Source of the DNA: Trebonia sp963734665
GTDB taxonomy: Bacteria; Actinomycetota; Actinomycetes; Streptosporangiales; Streptosporangiaceae
DNA length: 64,000 bases
Reading direction: 5' to 3'
Assembly (NCBI GenBank): GCA_963734665.1
Contig: CAVTIR010000011.1
Location: 434,001-498,000 of the forward strand
The notes under the pieces are model-generated. The model saw only the letters and a list, made by a program, of their open reading frames with translations. It did no database searches and had not been told where the DNA came from. Of the stretch, positions 7,733 to 14,799 are shown piece after piece. Position 1 is the stretch's first letter, and each line of letters starts with the position of its first letter. Position numbers and translations under genes: made by a program.

Positions 7733-9151
7733 CTACGTCACGGGCGGACGACCGGGTTCCGGAAGGAGCAACCGAGCGACCGCCCCCGCGATGGACAGCA
7801 GACGGTCGTCCGTCCCGTAGCGGCCGACCAGTTGCAGGCCGACAGGCAGGCCGTCGGCGGTGAAGCCAGCCGGGACCGAGACGGCGGGGTGGCCGGTCAC
7901 GGTGATCCGGGAGCAACTGCGCAGCCAGTCGATATAAGTGTCCTGCGGTAGCCCGTTGATGGCGGTCACCCATTCCTGTTCCACCGGGAACGGCGCGACC
8001 TGGACCGTCGGGGCCGCGAGCACGTCATAGCCGCCCAGGAACGCCTTCATCCGGCCGAAGATCTCGCTGTGCTGCCGCTGCGCGGTCGCGACCTGCAGCC
8101 CGGTCAGCCGCAGGCCCTGCTCGATGTTCCAGATCAGCGTGTCCTTCAGCTGGTCCCGTGCGGTCTCAAGCAGGGAACCGAACCGGCCGGCCATCCGCAC
8201 GGCCCGCAAGACCAGGAACACCTCATCCGCACCGGCCAGGTCGGGCTCGGCATCGACGACGGCCGCCCCGGCACCTGCCAGGACCTCACGGGCCCGGCCG
8301 AGCACCCGGGCGATTTCCGGGTCGACGGGCAGCCCGCCGAGGTCGGCGCTCCACGCGACCCGCAGCCCGGCGACGCCGTCCGCCGTCCACCGCGCCCCTG
8401 TGCCCGGGGCGGTGGCGTGCGCGCCAGGCCGGGCCAGCGGGAGCGCGGGGTCGTGCCCGCGCAGGCCGGCCAGCAGCAAGGCCGCGTCGGAGGCCGAGCG
8501 TGCGATCGGACCGAGGACTGACAGCGGGTCGAAGAAGTCGCCACCGGACGGGATCGTGCCCGGCGTGGTCCGCAGCCCGACGACCGAGCACATCGCGGCG
8601 GGGTTCCGGACGCTGGCCGCGAGGTCCGATCCGTCCGCGAAAGGCAGCAAGCCGGCCGCGACCGCGGCCGCGGCGCCTCCGCTGCTCCCGCCCGGCGTCA
8701 TCCGGGTGTCCCACGGATTGCGGGTCGCGCCGAAGACCGCGTTGAACGTCTGCGATCCTGCCCCGAACTCCGGGGTGTTCGTCTTGCCGATGATCACCGC
8801 TCCGGCCGCCTTCAGCAGCGCGACATGCGGGGCGTCGGCGTCCGGTACGTGGCCGGCGAACACCAGGGAACCATAGGTGGTGCGGATGCCCGCGGTGTCG
8901 GCGAGGTCCTTCACGGCGATTGGCAGCCCGTGCAGCACGCCGAGCCTGCCGCCGCCCGCAGCGACGTCATCAGCTGCCGCAGCCTCGGCGGTGGCCCGCT
9001 CTTCCGCCAGGGTGACGACTGCGTTGAGCTGGGGGTTGATCCGGTGGATCCGGTTCAGGAACGCGTCGAGGAGCTCACGTGCCGACAGTTCCCTGGAGTG
9101 CAGCAGCCGTGCCAGTTCAACGGCGGGCGTGAAGCAAAGGTCATCGTCCAT
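7733..9151 (-). CDS. Amidase signature family hydrolase
   Basis: 472 aa, the family's normal length. The Ser-cisSer-Lys triad is visible: Lys in LPIAVKDLADT (~79), the Gly/Ser-rich TPGGSSGGAAAAVAAG (~152-167) and the nucleophile Ser in DGSDLAASVRNP (~178), where most relatives read GSDxGGS. The N-terminus (ELARLLHSRELSARELLDAF) and C-terminus (VGLQLVGRYGTDDRLLSIA) are typical. It hydrolyses an amide in the cytosol; GatA itself is unlikely because no gatB or gatC is near and the sequence resembles catabolic amidases. It stands alone with no operon partner. Substrate unknown. Confidence 0.9.
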   Translation of the reverse strand: MDDDLCFTPAVELARLLHSRELSARELLDAFLNRIHRINPQLNAVVTLAEERATAEAAAADDVAAGGGRLGVLHGLPIAVKDLADTAGIRTTYGSLVFAGHVPDADAPHVALLKAAGAVIIGKTNTPEFGAGSQTFNAVFGATRNPWDTRMTPGGSSGGAAAAVAAGLLPFADGSDLAASVRNPAAMCSVVGLRTTPGTIPSGGDFFDPLSVLGPIARSASDAALLLAGLRGHDPALPLARPGAHATAPGTGARWTADGVAGLRVAWSADLGGLPVDPEIARVLGRAREVLAGAGAAVVDAEPDLAGADEVFLVLRAVRMAGRFGSLLETARDQLKDTLIWNIEQGLRLTGLQVATAQRQHSEIFGRMKAFLGGYDVLAAPTVQVAPFPVEQEWVTAINGLPQDTYIDWLRSCSRITVTGHPAVSVPAGFTADGLPVGLQLVGRYGTDDRLLSIAGAVARLLLPEPGRPPVT

Positions 9152-9195
9152 ATCGGTGGAAATCGTAGACCCCAGCCTCCGTTGGGCTCAGGCAG

Positions 9196-9258
9196 GTGAA
9201 GCGCGCCATAGATATGCCGCCGTTCGGCGAGCTCGCCGATCCCCGGGCGACCGCGGCG
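9196..9258 (+). pseudogene. 5' remnant of an LLM-class F420-dependent oxidoreductase gene
   Basis: GTG-initiated MKRAIDMPPFGELADPR is almost base-for-base the start of the LLM gene at 36281 (MKRAIDVPPFGELADPR). The similarity ends after ~52 nt. What follows (SYAEIARNAERLAAALA, ~9270-9320) looks like a scrap of a different gene. This is a fragment left by recombination; it also overlaps nothing functional between the amidase and the GH26-like gene. Confidence 0.6.
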
Positions 9259-9381
9259 CGCATGTCAGTTACGCCGAGATCGCCCGGAACGCGGAACGGC
9301 TGGCAGCCGCCCTTGCTGTGGCAGGCCGAACCGGGCAGCGGGCGCCTGGCGCTCGTTGCCCGGTGGGGGCTGGCGGGGGGG

Positions 9382-10410
9382 TTAGAAGTCGGTTTTGTAG
9401 GTGGCGGCGGAGTGGGGGACGGGGGTGTGGGTTCCGCCGTAGTTGCCGTTGGTTCCGTAGTTGCCGCCGACGGTGTTGCTCTGGAAGACGGACTCGTAGG
9501 CGATGTTTGGGGCGTTGGTCTTGAAGAAGGCGAGCATGTCGTTGACGTAGGCCGGGTTGTCGCCGCCGGGTGAGCCCCCGGTTGTGACGTTGTCCCACTC
9601 GGGGACGGCGAACTTCTTGCCGTGGTTCTTGGCGAAGGCGAGCCAGTAGTCCAGTCCCTGCGGGCCGTTGAGCTGCTTCTGCCAGTTCGCCGCGCTGGTC
9701 GCGCCGGGCCACATGTCGTAGCTGTCGACCCCGATGGTGGTCACGTAGGCGTTCCCGGGGTAGGCCCGGGTCGGGTCGGCGAGCCCGGCGGAGACGCCGC
9801 GGTTAACGTTCCAGTCCCACTGCAGGTTGGGGGCGGTGGTGCGGGCGGAGGTGACGATCTGCCGCCAGCACGCCGCCCAGGTGGCGGGGTTGGTGGCCTG
9901 CCAGACGTACCAGTCGCCGTTGAACTCCCAGCCGAGCCGGATGACGGAGCGGCCCAGCCCGTAGGAGGCGATGTCGGTGCCGAACTGACGCCAGTGGGAG
10001 TTGTAGTCGCCGGCGGCACACGCCTGCAGGGACACGCCCGCGACGTCCTGGGGCAGCATGGCCACGCCGAACGCCATCGTCTTGGTTGTGCCCTGCCACT
10101 GCTTGTAGAGGAAGGCCGGGTTCACGATGTCGTTCCAGGTGGCGCGGTTGCCCCAGACGGTCACCACGTCAACGGGACGGCCGCGCCAGGCCCCGAAGCC
10201 ATTGACCGAGGCGGGGGTGGCGCCGGGCAGGTAGACCCCGCTGGCCCAGGGCAGCCCGGATGAGTTGCCGGCGGCGGGCGCGGCGGGCGCGGCGAACGCG
10301 CTGACGGAGGTGGCCAGCGCGACGGGGACGGCGATCGCGGCGGCGGCGACCGCCATCGCGATGCGGCGGGCGCGGCGGGTTTTAGCGAAGAACGGGAAAC
10401 GGACAGACAT
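9382..10410 (-). CDS. Secreted glycoside hydrolase, GH26-like
   Basis: 342 aa. An N-terminal Sec signal (Arg-rich start, hydrophobic ~18-40, AFAAPAA cleavage area) precedes a single (beta/alpha)8-type domain. RLGWEFNGDWYVW (~158-170) carries the expected acid/base Glu and KFAVPEWDN (~270-278) the nucleophile Glu, at the spacing used by clan GH-A/GH26 enzymes. RHLP or cell-wall anchors are absent. It should cut an extracellular beta-glycan (mannan, xylan or related). It is a single gene, transcribed toward the amidase gene with a 230-nt gap; upstream lies a long untranslated region. Confidence 0.8.
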   Translation of the reverse strand: MSVRFPFFAKTRRARRIAMAVAAAAIAVPVALATSVSAFAAPAAPAAGNSSGLPWASGVYLPGATPASVNGFGAWRGRPVDVVTVWGNRATWNDIVNPAFLYKQWQGTTKTMAFGVAMLPQDVAGVSLQACAAGDYNSHWRQFGTDIASYGLGRSVIRLGWEFNGDWYVWQATNPATWAACWRQIVTSARTTAPNLQWDWNVNRGVSAGLADPTRAYPGNAYVTTIGVDSYDMWPGATSAANWQKQLNGPQGLDYWLAFAKNHGKKFAVPEWDNVTTGGSPGGDNPAYVNDMLAFFKTNAPNIAYESVFQSNTVGGNYGTNGNYGGTHTPVPHSAATYKTDF

Positions 10411-11083
10411 GGCACTTCATCACCTTTTTTATGAAGGGATCTTTAGTTACCATGTTTGCTTTTCTTCGCGTGTCGCCCATAGAGGACCAATCCCTGTATG
10501 TGGAGGGATTAGTGCCCGTCTTTACGGCCCCGCCAGACCCGGGCGGCGGGTCTTTTTACCCGGGCCGGCCGGCGAGCTTCAGGGCTGCGGGAGGGATTGC
10601 CAGCACCTGCCCTGAGCTGGGGCGATCCGGCCAACGCCTGCTGCCGGCCCTACGGTGACCCAGCCAGGCTTGATGTTGAGCAATCAGCCAAATTCGGTGG
10701 CCTTTACCTGCTCCGCGTATCCCCGGGGGCCCCGCAGCAGGCCCAGCCGACCCGGATTCCGATCACTCTTGCCAATACGAACATCCTTGGGGCCGCGGTC
10801 TCGCCTGACGGCCAAACGCTCGCCGTCCTTTCCCAGCCGGTGGTGAATTTTGACCCCGGCAGGACATCCTCGAAATCCATCCCGCAAACCCTCGGCAGCT
10901 GCCTTCGCCGCCTTCTGACAGCGCGGTAACTGGACATCCCCAGCGCCCCCAGGGCCGGGACGCTGCGACAGTGGATAGTTCCATGCACGCGGGTGTGTAG
11001 AACTATCCACTGTCTTGTGGGGACCGGACGTTAAGCGCTGACGAGGTGCCGGCCTCGAACGCCGGCCTCGGGAGACACGAAAG
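10411..11083. other. Long intergenic region with a beta-propeller gene fragment
   Basis: Between the GH26-like and NlpC/P60 genes. Around 10690-10855 (+) a startless frame reads GGLYLLRVSPGAP .. RIPITLANTNILGAAVSPDG QTLAVLSQ, the look of one blade of a TolB/WD-like propeller protein, so it is a gene scrap. The rest shows no coding signal. A perfect inverted repeat is listed separately. I found no match to the c-di-AMP (ydaO) riboswitch often seen before such secreted hydrolases. Confidence 0.45.
10967..11014. repeat. Perfect 15-bp inverted repeat with 18-nt loop
   Basis: GACAGTGGATAGTTC at 10967-10981 is the exact reverse complement of GAACTATCCACTGTC at 11000-11014. There is no T-run on either side, so a simple Rho-independent terminator is unlikely. 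It could be an operator, the fused ends of a small mobile element or an RNA hairpin. Confidence 0.6.
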
Positions 11084-11120
11084 CTCCGCCTCCAGGGCCG
11101 TGGTGGCCTCGGAGGCGGAG
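11084..11120 (-). terminator. Strong hairpin, probable terminator of the NlpC/P60 gene
   Basis: CTCCGCCTCC (11084-11093) pairs perfectly with GGAGGCGGAG (11111-11120), with further AGGGCC/GGCCT pairing inside. It lies ~60 nt past the stop at 11178. Between them a ~25-nt unit (..CCTTCCTGTTGTTTG) occurs twice in direct repeat (about 11122-11164). Confidence 0.6.
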
Positions 11121-11177
11121 TATCCCTTCCTGTTGTTTGGTATTCCCCTTCCTGTTGTTTGCCGGGCTTGTGTTTGG

Positions 11178-11900
11178 TTAGTGGGAGATGGTGCCGAAGG
11201 AGACGGTGTTGCCGGCCCAGGCGAAGGACTGTTCCTGAACGTTCTGGCCGGTTTCGGGGGCGGCGACCATGTTCTCGCCGCCTTCGTAGATGCCGACGTG
11301 GTAGACGTAGCTGGTCAGGTTGCTGGTGTCGTGGAAGAAGACGATGTCTCCGGGTTCGGCCTGCGCCTGGGTCTCGGAGCGGAACTCCAGGAACTGGTTG
11401 TTGGCGGTCCGCTGGATGTTCACGCCGAACTGGTGGTAGACGTACTGGGTCAGGCCGGAGCAGTCGAAGCCCTTCAACGTGGTGCCCCCGTACACGTAGG
11501 GAATTCCCTCCAGGGTCTTGACGTAGGCGGCGGCCTCCTGGTTGAAGGTCTCCTGGTGCGCGGTGCTGACCGAGAGTTGCGCGTAGGGCGCGCCGGGGCT
11601 GTTGACCTGGACCCGGGCCTCGTACTTCTGCCCGGCCTGCAGGTGGCTGACGGTCTCCTCGTCGCTGCTGGTGACCAGGCTCTGCACCTGCTTGCCCGCG
11701 CTGTTGTCGACTAGGACGTGGTAGCCCGGCCCGGTCTCGGGGTTCCACTTGAGCTGGAACGAACTGGTGGTCACGTGCGACGCCGACAGCCCGGCGGGGG
11801 CCTTGACCGGGATCGGTGCCGCGTGCGCGGCGGCCATCCCGGCGGTGCTGGCCGCGAGCGTGGCAAACGTGGTAAGTGCGAGTCCGAGTGAGCGTTTCAT
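11178..11900 (-). CDS. Secreted NlpC/P60 peptidoglycan endopeptidase with fibronectin-III-like domain
   Basis: 240 aa from the ATG at 11900, chosen because CAGGAGGTTACTGCC precedes it and the protein then starts MKRSLGLALTTFATLAAS, a standard signal peptide ending at AHAAP. Residues ~35-115 form a beta-sandwich like a fibronectin III domain (LSASHVTTSSFQLKWNPETG .. YEARVQV). The C-terminal half is NlpC/P60: catalytic Cys in KGFDCSGLTQYVYHQ (~147), His in YHVGIYEGGENM (~199). It should cleave D-Glu-mDAP bonds in peptidoglycan outside the cell. The first in-frame ATG further upstream gives a poorer start. A 37-nt hairpin sits in the leader (11928-11964). Confidence 0.88.
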   Translation of the reverse strand: MKRSLGLALTTFATLAASTAGMAAAHAAPIPVKAPAGLSASHVTTSSFQLKWNPETGPGYHVLVDNSAGKQVQSLVTSSDEETVSHLQAGQKYEARVQVNSPGAPYAQLSVSTAHQETFNQEAAAYVKTLEGIPYVYGGTTLKGFDCSGLTQYVYHQFGVNIQRTANNQFLEFRSETQAQAEPGDIVFFHDTSNLTSYVYHVGIYEGGENMVAAPETGQNVQEQSFAWAGNTVSFGTISH

Positions 11901-11927
11901 GGCAGTAACCTCCTGTAGCCTTTGTTT

Positions 11928-11964
11928 GATCAATCCGGCGTCGGTGCCTGCACCGGAATTGATC
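11928..11964 (-). promoter_or_regulatory. Hairpin in the 5' leader of the NlpC/P60 gene
   Basis: GATCAAT (11928-11934) and ATTGATC (11958-11964) pair, with CCGG/CCGG continuing the stem after one bulge. The hairpin ends just before the ribosome-binding site. It may control translation or mRNA stability. It does not match a riboswitch class I can name. Confidence 0.4.
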
Positions 11965-12136
11965 CACTACAGTGCTGGCGATTTTCATTGGCCGAATTAT
12001 CTGGACAGCCGCCCGGTTTAGTTACCGTTCTCGCGCCGGAGCGCTTCCCTGGCTTATTCGACTCCCACCCACTGTCCTTTGCATGCTTCGATAATCACAG
12101 TTTCCTCAGCCGTTCCACAGAGGCATAGGCCAGCAC

Positions 12137-12186
12137 TTGAAAGGGCAGAAATGCCGACTCGCGGAAGGGCAGAAAGGCCGGCTCAC
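12137..12186. repeat. Imperfect tandem repeat of a 25-bp unit
   Basis: Two adjacent copies of (G/A)AAGGGCAGAAAxGCCGxC with TC(G/A)C following, at 12137-12161 and 12162-12186. They lie ~240 nt upstream of the NlpC/P60 start, near its expected promoter. Confidence 0.45.
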
Positions 12187-12500
12187 AGCAAGGCCATCGG
12201 TCCCGACTGCGCATTTATGCCTTATTGATGGCCCATATACCAGAATAAAGAGAGTCGCGGGCAATCTCCAGACAAGGTATGCTTTAGAACCCATAGGGGG
12301 TATATCGCCCGTGAAGGTGACCGGATTTACGGCCTATATACCGGCAAAGAGAAAACGGCGGCGGCCTTCGGCCGCCATCGTGAGCCGCCTTGACCTGCGG
12401 GGTTCGGTGCTCTTCGCGGGCGGAACGACGGTGATGGGTGGCCAGCCGGGCGGCGCAAGCGCAGGCCCGGTGGCAGGCAGCACTCACCTGCTGGCCTTGA
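12187..12500. other. Intergenic region with a GC hairpin, no gene
   Basis: I see no coding signal in this stretch. At 12360-12376 GGCGGCC-TTC-GGCCGCC forms a tight hairpin preceded by GAGAAAAC; read toward the left (minus) it is followed by a T-rich tract, so it could be a terminator. The left part is unusually AT-rich for this genome. Confidence 0.4.
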
Positions 12501-12502
12501 GC

Positions 12503-12690
12503 CTCTCATCGCCGAGGCGGGCAGGGAAGATGACCTGCCGGCGATCACGGGCATCCTGAACTGCACGATCACAACTCGAACGCCACCCTGGCCACTGAGC
12601 CTGTCACCGTCGACGACCGGCGGGAGTGGTTCGGGCGCTTCTCGGGGACAGGGCCTTACCGGCTCTTCGTCGCCGTCTGCGCCGGTGTCC
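12503..12690 (+). pseudogene. GNAT acetyltransferase fragment, frameshifted
   Basis: IAEAGREDLPAITGILN in one frame continues as HDHNSNATLATEPVTVDD then RREWFGRFSGTGPYRLFVAV in another. This is the N-terminal part of phosphinothricin-acetyltransferase-like GNAT enzymes (DLPAIxxIxN .. T/SxATLxxEPVTxxER..WF). The acetyl-CoA site is missing: the frame is joined to a DUF5753 scrap. Confidence 0.55.
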
Positions 12691-12699
12691 GGGCCGTGG

Positions 12700-12795
12700 C
12701 GAGGCTGCTCCGACAGTCCCGCTATCTTGGCGGAAGCGAGCACAAGGTTTGACTCGCTAAAGGCTGACGCGTACCGGTGTCGCGAGTCCCTTATG
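12700..12795 (+). pseudogene. C-terminal scrap of a DUF5753 regulator gene
   Basis: SDSPAILAEASTRFDSLKAD then AYRCRESL matches the C-terminus read at about 5886-5970 (DSPAIVAQASTRFDALKAD, AYRRSESL). It is one of three pieces of the same family in this window and is fused directly to the GNAT fragment. Confidence 0.65.
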
Positions 12796-12846
12796 CCATC
12801 ATGCAAAGAGCGGATGAGGACAGCATCGACGCGGCGGGCGCCCTCG

Positions 12847-13317
12847 CTAAATCGTGAACACCGACAGGTGAGGTAGTGCCTTAGCTGCAGCTTCGATTAC
12901 GGCCTCGGCTTTGGGAATGTCGTCGGTGACGGCGTCCTTGTCGATGTAGGTGGTCGGGCCTGGGTACTCGGCCTCGTGCCGAGTGGTTCGGATACGGTCG
13001 ACGGGGCGCAGGATCGCACCCATGGTCGTGCCGAACTGGGCTTGAACCGCCTGGGTCACGGCCAGATGCCCGCCCGACGTTGTGGCGCGCAGGCCTTGCA
13101 CTTGGAGCAGGGCGGCGAGTGCCTTCCTGATGGCGTCGTGCAGTGCTGCGTATGCGAGGTACGGGTCGCTGTCCGCTAGGAGGCGCGCGCTCGCTACGTG
13201 CTGGCGAGCCGTAGCTAGCAGGCGCTCCGCGAGCTCGGTGCCAGCGATTACCTGGGTTAGCTCCCTGCGTTCGATCATCCCGAGGATCTCTTCCCGTCCC
13301 CGGCTCCAACCGGTCAC
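12847..13317 (-). CDS. HEPN-domain protein, probable toxin of a HEPN-MNT pair
   Basis: 156 aa, all helical. Core HEPN features: SARLLADSDPYLAYAALHDA, IRKALAALLQVQG and the catalytic-type RIRTTRHEAEYPG, a variant of the Rx4-6H motif of HEPN RNases. Its ATG overlaps the stop of the upstream nucleotidyltransferase gene by 4 nt (13314-13317), so the two are translated together. HEPN-MNT pairs are toxin-antitoxin modules in which the MNT protein neutralises HEPN, in studied cases by AMPylation. Here the order is MNT first, HEPN second. Which RNA it would cut is unknown. Confidence 0.8.
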   Translation of the reverse strand: MTGWSRGREEILGMIERRELTQVIAGTELAERLLATARQHVASARLLADSDPYLAYAALHDAIRKALAALLQVQGLRATTSGGHLAVTQAVQAQFGTTMGAILRPVDRIRTTRHEAEYPGPTTYIDKDAVTDDIPKAEAVIEAAAKALPHLSVFTI

Positions 13318-13919
13318 CGCGCACCCGCCAGGTCCAGTGGCCCCGTAAACCCGGGCAGCGCCACCATCGGCCTTCCGGCGAGTTCAGCTAGGAACGGATC
13401 GGTGCTGGATCTCCACTGACTGGGCGAGACCACCACAGGGTTGACTTCACGGCCGAGGCGGTCGCGCGCATGGATTAGGGCCTCGTGCAACTCGTCCCGG
13501 TCGGTTCGCCCGATCACCAACAGGTCGATGTCGTTCGGGGAAGGTCCGGGCTCGCCGGCTGCCCGGGCCGCCCACGACCCGAAGATCGCCGCTGCCGCTA
13601 TGCCCTCCAGACCGCCGAGTTCTTCCGCGAGGACCTCGGCCGGGCCGAGAGTGATGGCGACGAGGTCACGCAGTGGGCGATAGAAGGCCGCTTCCTGGTT
13701 TGCCCGGACTAGCTTGGTGCGTCCCACGTCCCTGCTGCGTAGAATCCCCGCGGCTTCGAGTCGCTTCACTTCGCGGGACATCGTGCCCGTGTCGGTGTGC
13801 GCCAGGCGCGCCAACTCGGCGATCGAGTACTCGCTGTCCCCGACGTAGGTCTTCGTCAGAACCGCGGCTGTGATGCGCGACCTGAAGACGGGGAAGAGGG
13901 CAATAGCGGGCTCCCACAT
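13314..13919 (-). CDS. MNT-type nucleotidyltransferase antitoxin with N-terminal winged HTH
   Basis: 201 aa from the ATG at 13919. Residues ~10-75 form a winged helix (AELARLAHTDTGTMSREVKR, LEAAGILRSRDVGRTKLVRA). Residues ~95-150 carry the minimal nucleotidyltransferase signature: AAAIFGSWAARAAG and NDIDLLVIG (GSx..DxD). The C-terminus resembles MNT antitoxins. The winged HTH suggests it represses its own operon, and a near-perfect 40-bp palindrome lies 30 nt upstream (13949-13988). A longer reading to 14159 would translate through this operator and is unlikely. Its partner is the HEPN gene downstream. Confidence 0.78.
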   Translation of the reverse strand: MWEPAIALFPVFRSRITAAVLTKTYVGDSEYSIAELARLAHTDTGTMSREVKRLEAAGILRSRDVGRTKLVRANQEAAFYRPLRDLVAITLGPAEVLAEELGGLEGIAAAAIFGSWAARAAGEPGPSPNDIDLLVIGRTDRDELHEALIHARDRLGREVNPVVVSPSQWRSSTDPFLAELAGRPMVALPGFTGPLDLAGAR

Positions 13920-13948
13920 GCTGCTCCATCTTGACGGTGAGCAGAGTT

Positions 13949-13988
13949 TGCTGTCGTGTAGCCAGCATATGCTGGGTACACGACAGCA
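13949..13988. promoter_or_regulatory. 40-bp palindromic operator of the MNT-HEPN operon
   Basis: TGCTGTCGTGTA..CCAGCAT is mirrored by ATGCTGG..TACACGACAGCA around the centre 13968/13969. Only one symmetric position (13961 against 13976) does not match. The location just before the MNT start and the winged HTH in MNT suggest autorepression. Confidence 0.65.
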
Positions 13989-14146
13989 TAGGGGATGCTT
14001 GGGCTTGCGTACGTGGCGCCTCCGGGTGCGGGCTCGGAGTGTGGCGGGTTCCTTCGTGGTCTGCGCTTGCTGGAACGGCTGCCCGCTGATCGTCCCCGGT
14101 CGAAGTTGCATGATCCACCACCTGCCCATCAACGTATCTATATGGA

Positions 14147-14160
14147 TATGGTCGACCATA
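14147..14160. repeat. Perfect 14-bp palindrome
   Basis: TATGGTCGACCATA, in an AT-rich patch (14130-14190) upstream of the MNT-HEPN operon. It could be a second operator or part of the promoter region; no further support. Confidence 0.35.
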
Positions 14161-14259
14161 CTCGATTAATCCTTATGATAGTCGTCGACTAGAGCTAGAT
14201 GGCGGCCGTGGCCTCCTCTTCACTCCCCGACTGGTGTGCGCACCGCTGGGTCCACTCGG

Positions 14260-14515
14260 GCAGGGCGACACCCGAATGTCACCGGCGAGAAGGTAGCCGA
14301 GCGGGTCGCCGCGCGGCTGGCGCGGCAGTCGGTGCTGGCGCGGACCGACCCGCCGCTGCTCTGGGTGCTGCTCGACGAAAACGTGTTGCACCGGCACGTC
14401 GGTGGCGCGACGATCACGGAGGACCAGATGGCGCACCTCGCGGCGATGGGGCGACGACCGAATATCTCGGTCCAGGTGATCCCCCGCGAGGAAGTGCACG
14501 TCGGCCTACAGGGTG
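14260..14515 (+). pseudogene. Central fragment of a DUF5753 regulator gene
   Basis: HPNVTGEKVAERVAARLA .. RQSVLARTDPPLLWVLLDE .. HRHVGGATITEDQMAHLA .. NISVQVIPREEVHVGLQGG matches the gene at 5168 nearly base for base over ~240 nt (5570-5805). There is no HTH and no C-terminus. The 3' side is joined to an antisense transposase fragment. Confidence 0.8.
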
Positions 14516-14735
14516 GCGCGCCGCTGACCACCTGCGGGAACCCGCCGAGCTCGGTCAGCGGCCCGATAGTGACCTGCGGGCTCCAGGCATCGCTCCTTCG
14601 AGAATCCCGGCTTGCGGAACCCGTCGTCGGCGTCGGTCTTGAAGTACAGGGTCGAGACGTCGTTAAGCACCAGCCCTGCCGGGCCAGGCTTGGCGCGCTC
14701 TGGGCCCGCCAAAAGCTTGGAGCCACTGGGGGACT
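14515..14735 (-). pseudogene. IS1634-type transposase, central fragment, frameshifted
   Basis: On the minus strand: GLVLNDVSTLYFKTDADDGF then RKPGFSKER; after a frameshift, LEPQVTIGPLTELGGFP. This is the catalytic-core start of IS1634 transposases (LYDVTTLYFETD..GFSKE..PQIxIGLL), including the first Asp. With 4186-4450 it gives two separated pieces of this family. Confidence 0.6.
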
Positions 14736-14799
14736 TCACAGGTTGGCAGATCACGCTAGGCTGGACAGTGTTAGTTAGGGCGGAAAAGGGAGCCGGCTT

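Noticed and set aside
10411..10650. Possible c-di-AMP (ydaO) riboswitch before the GH26-like gene, also sought before the NlpC/P60 gene
   Set aside because: The conserved ydaO blocks are not present in either leader; only unrelated hairpins were found.
10442..12025. Shared TTTAGTTACC upstream of the GH26-like (10442-10451) and NlpC/P60 (12016-12025) genes
   Set aside because: Ten bases at different distances from the two starts; could be chance without a genome-wide count.
12137..12186. CRISPR-like repeat
   Set aside because: Only two adjacent imperfect copies with no spacers; no CRISPR array or cas gene anywhere in the window.
13920..14159. Longer start for the MNT antitoxin (ATG at 14159)
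   Set aside because: It would translate through the 40-bp palindrome and adds an unconserved basic stretch; the ATG at 13919 matches the domain start.
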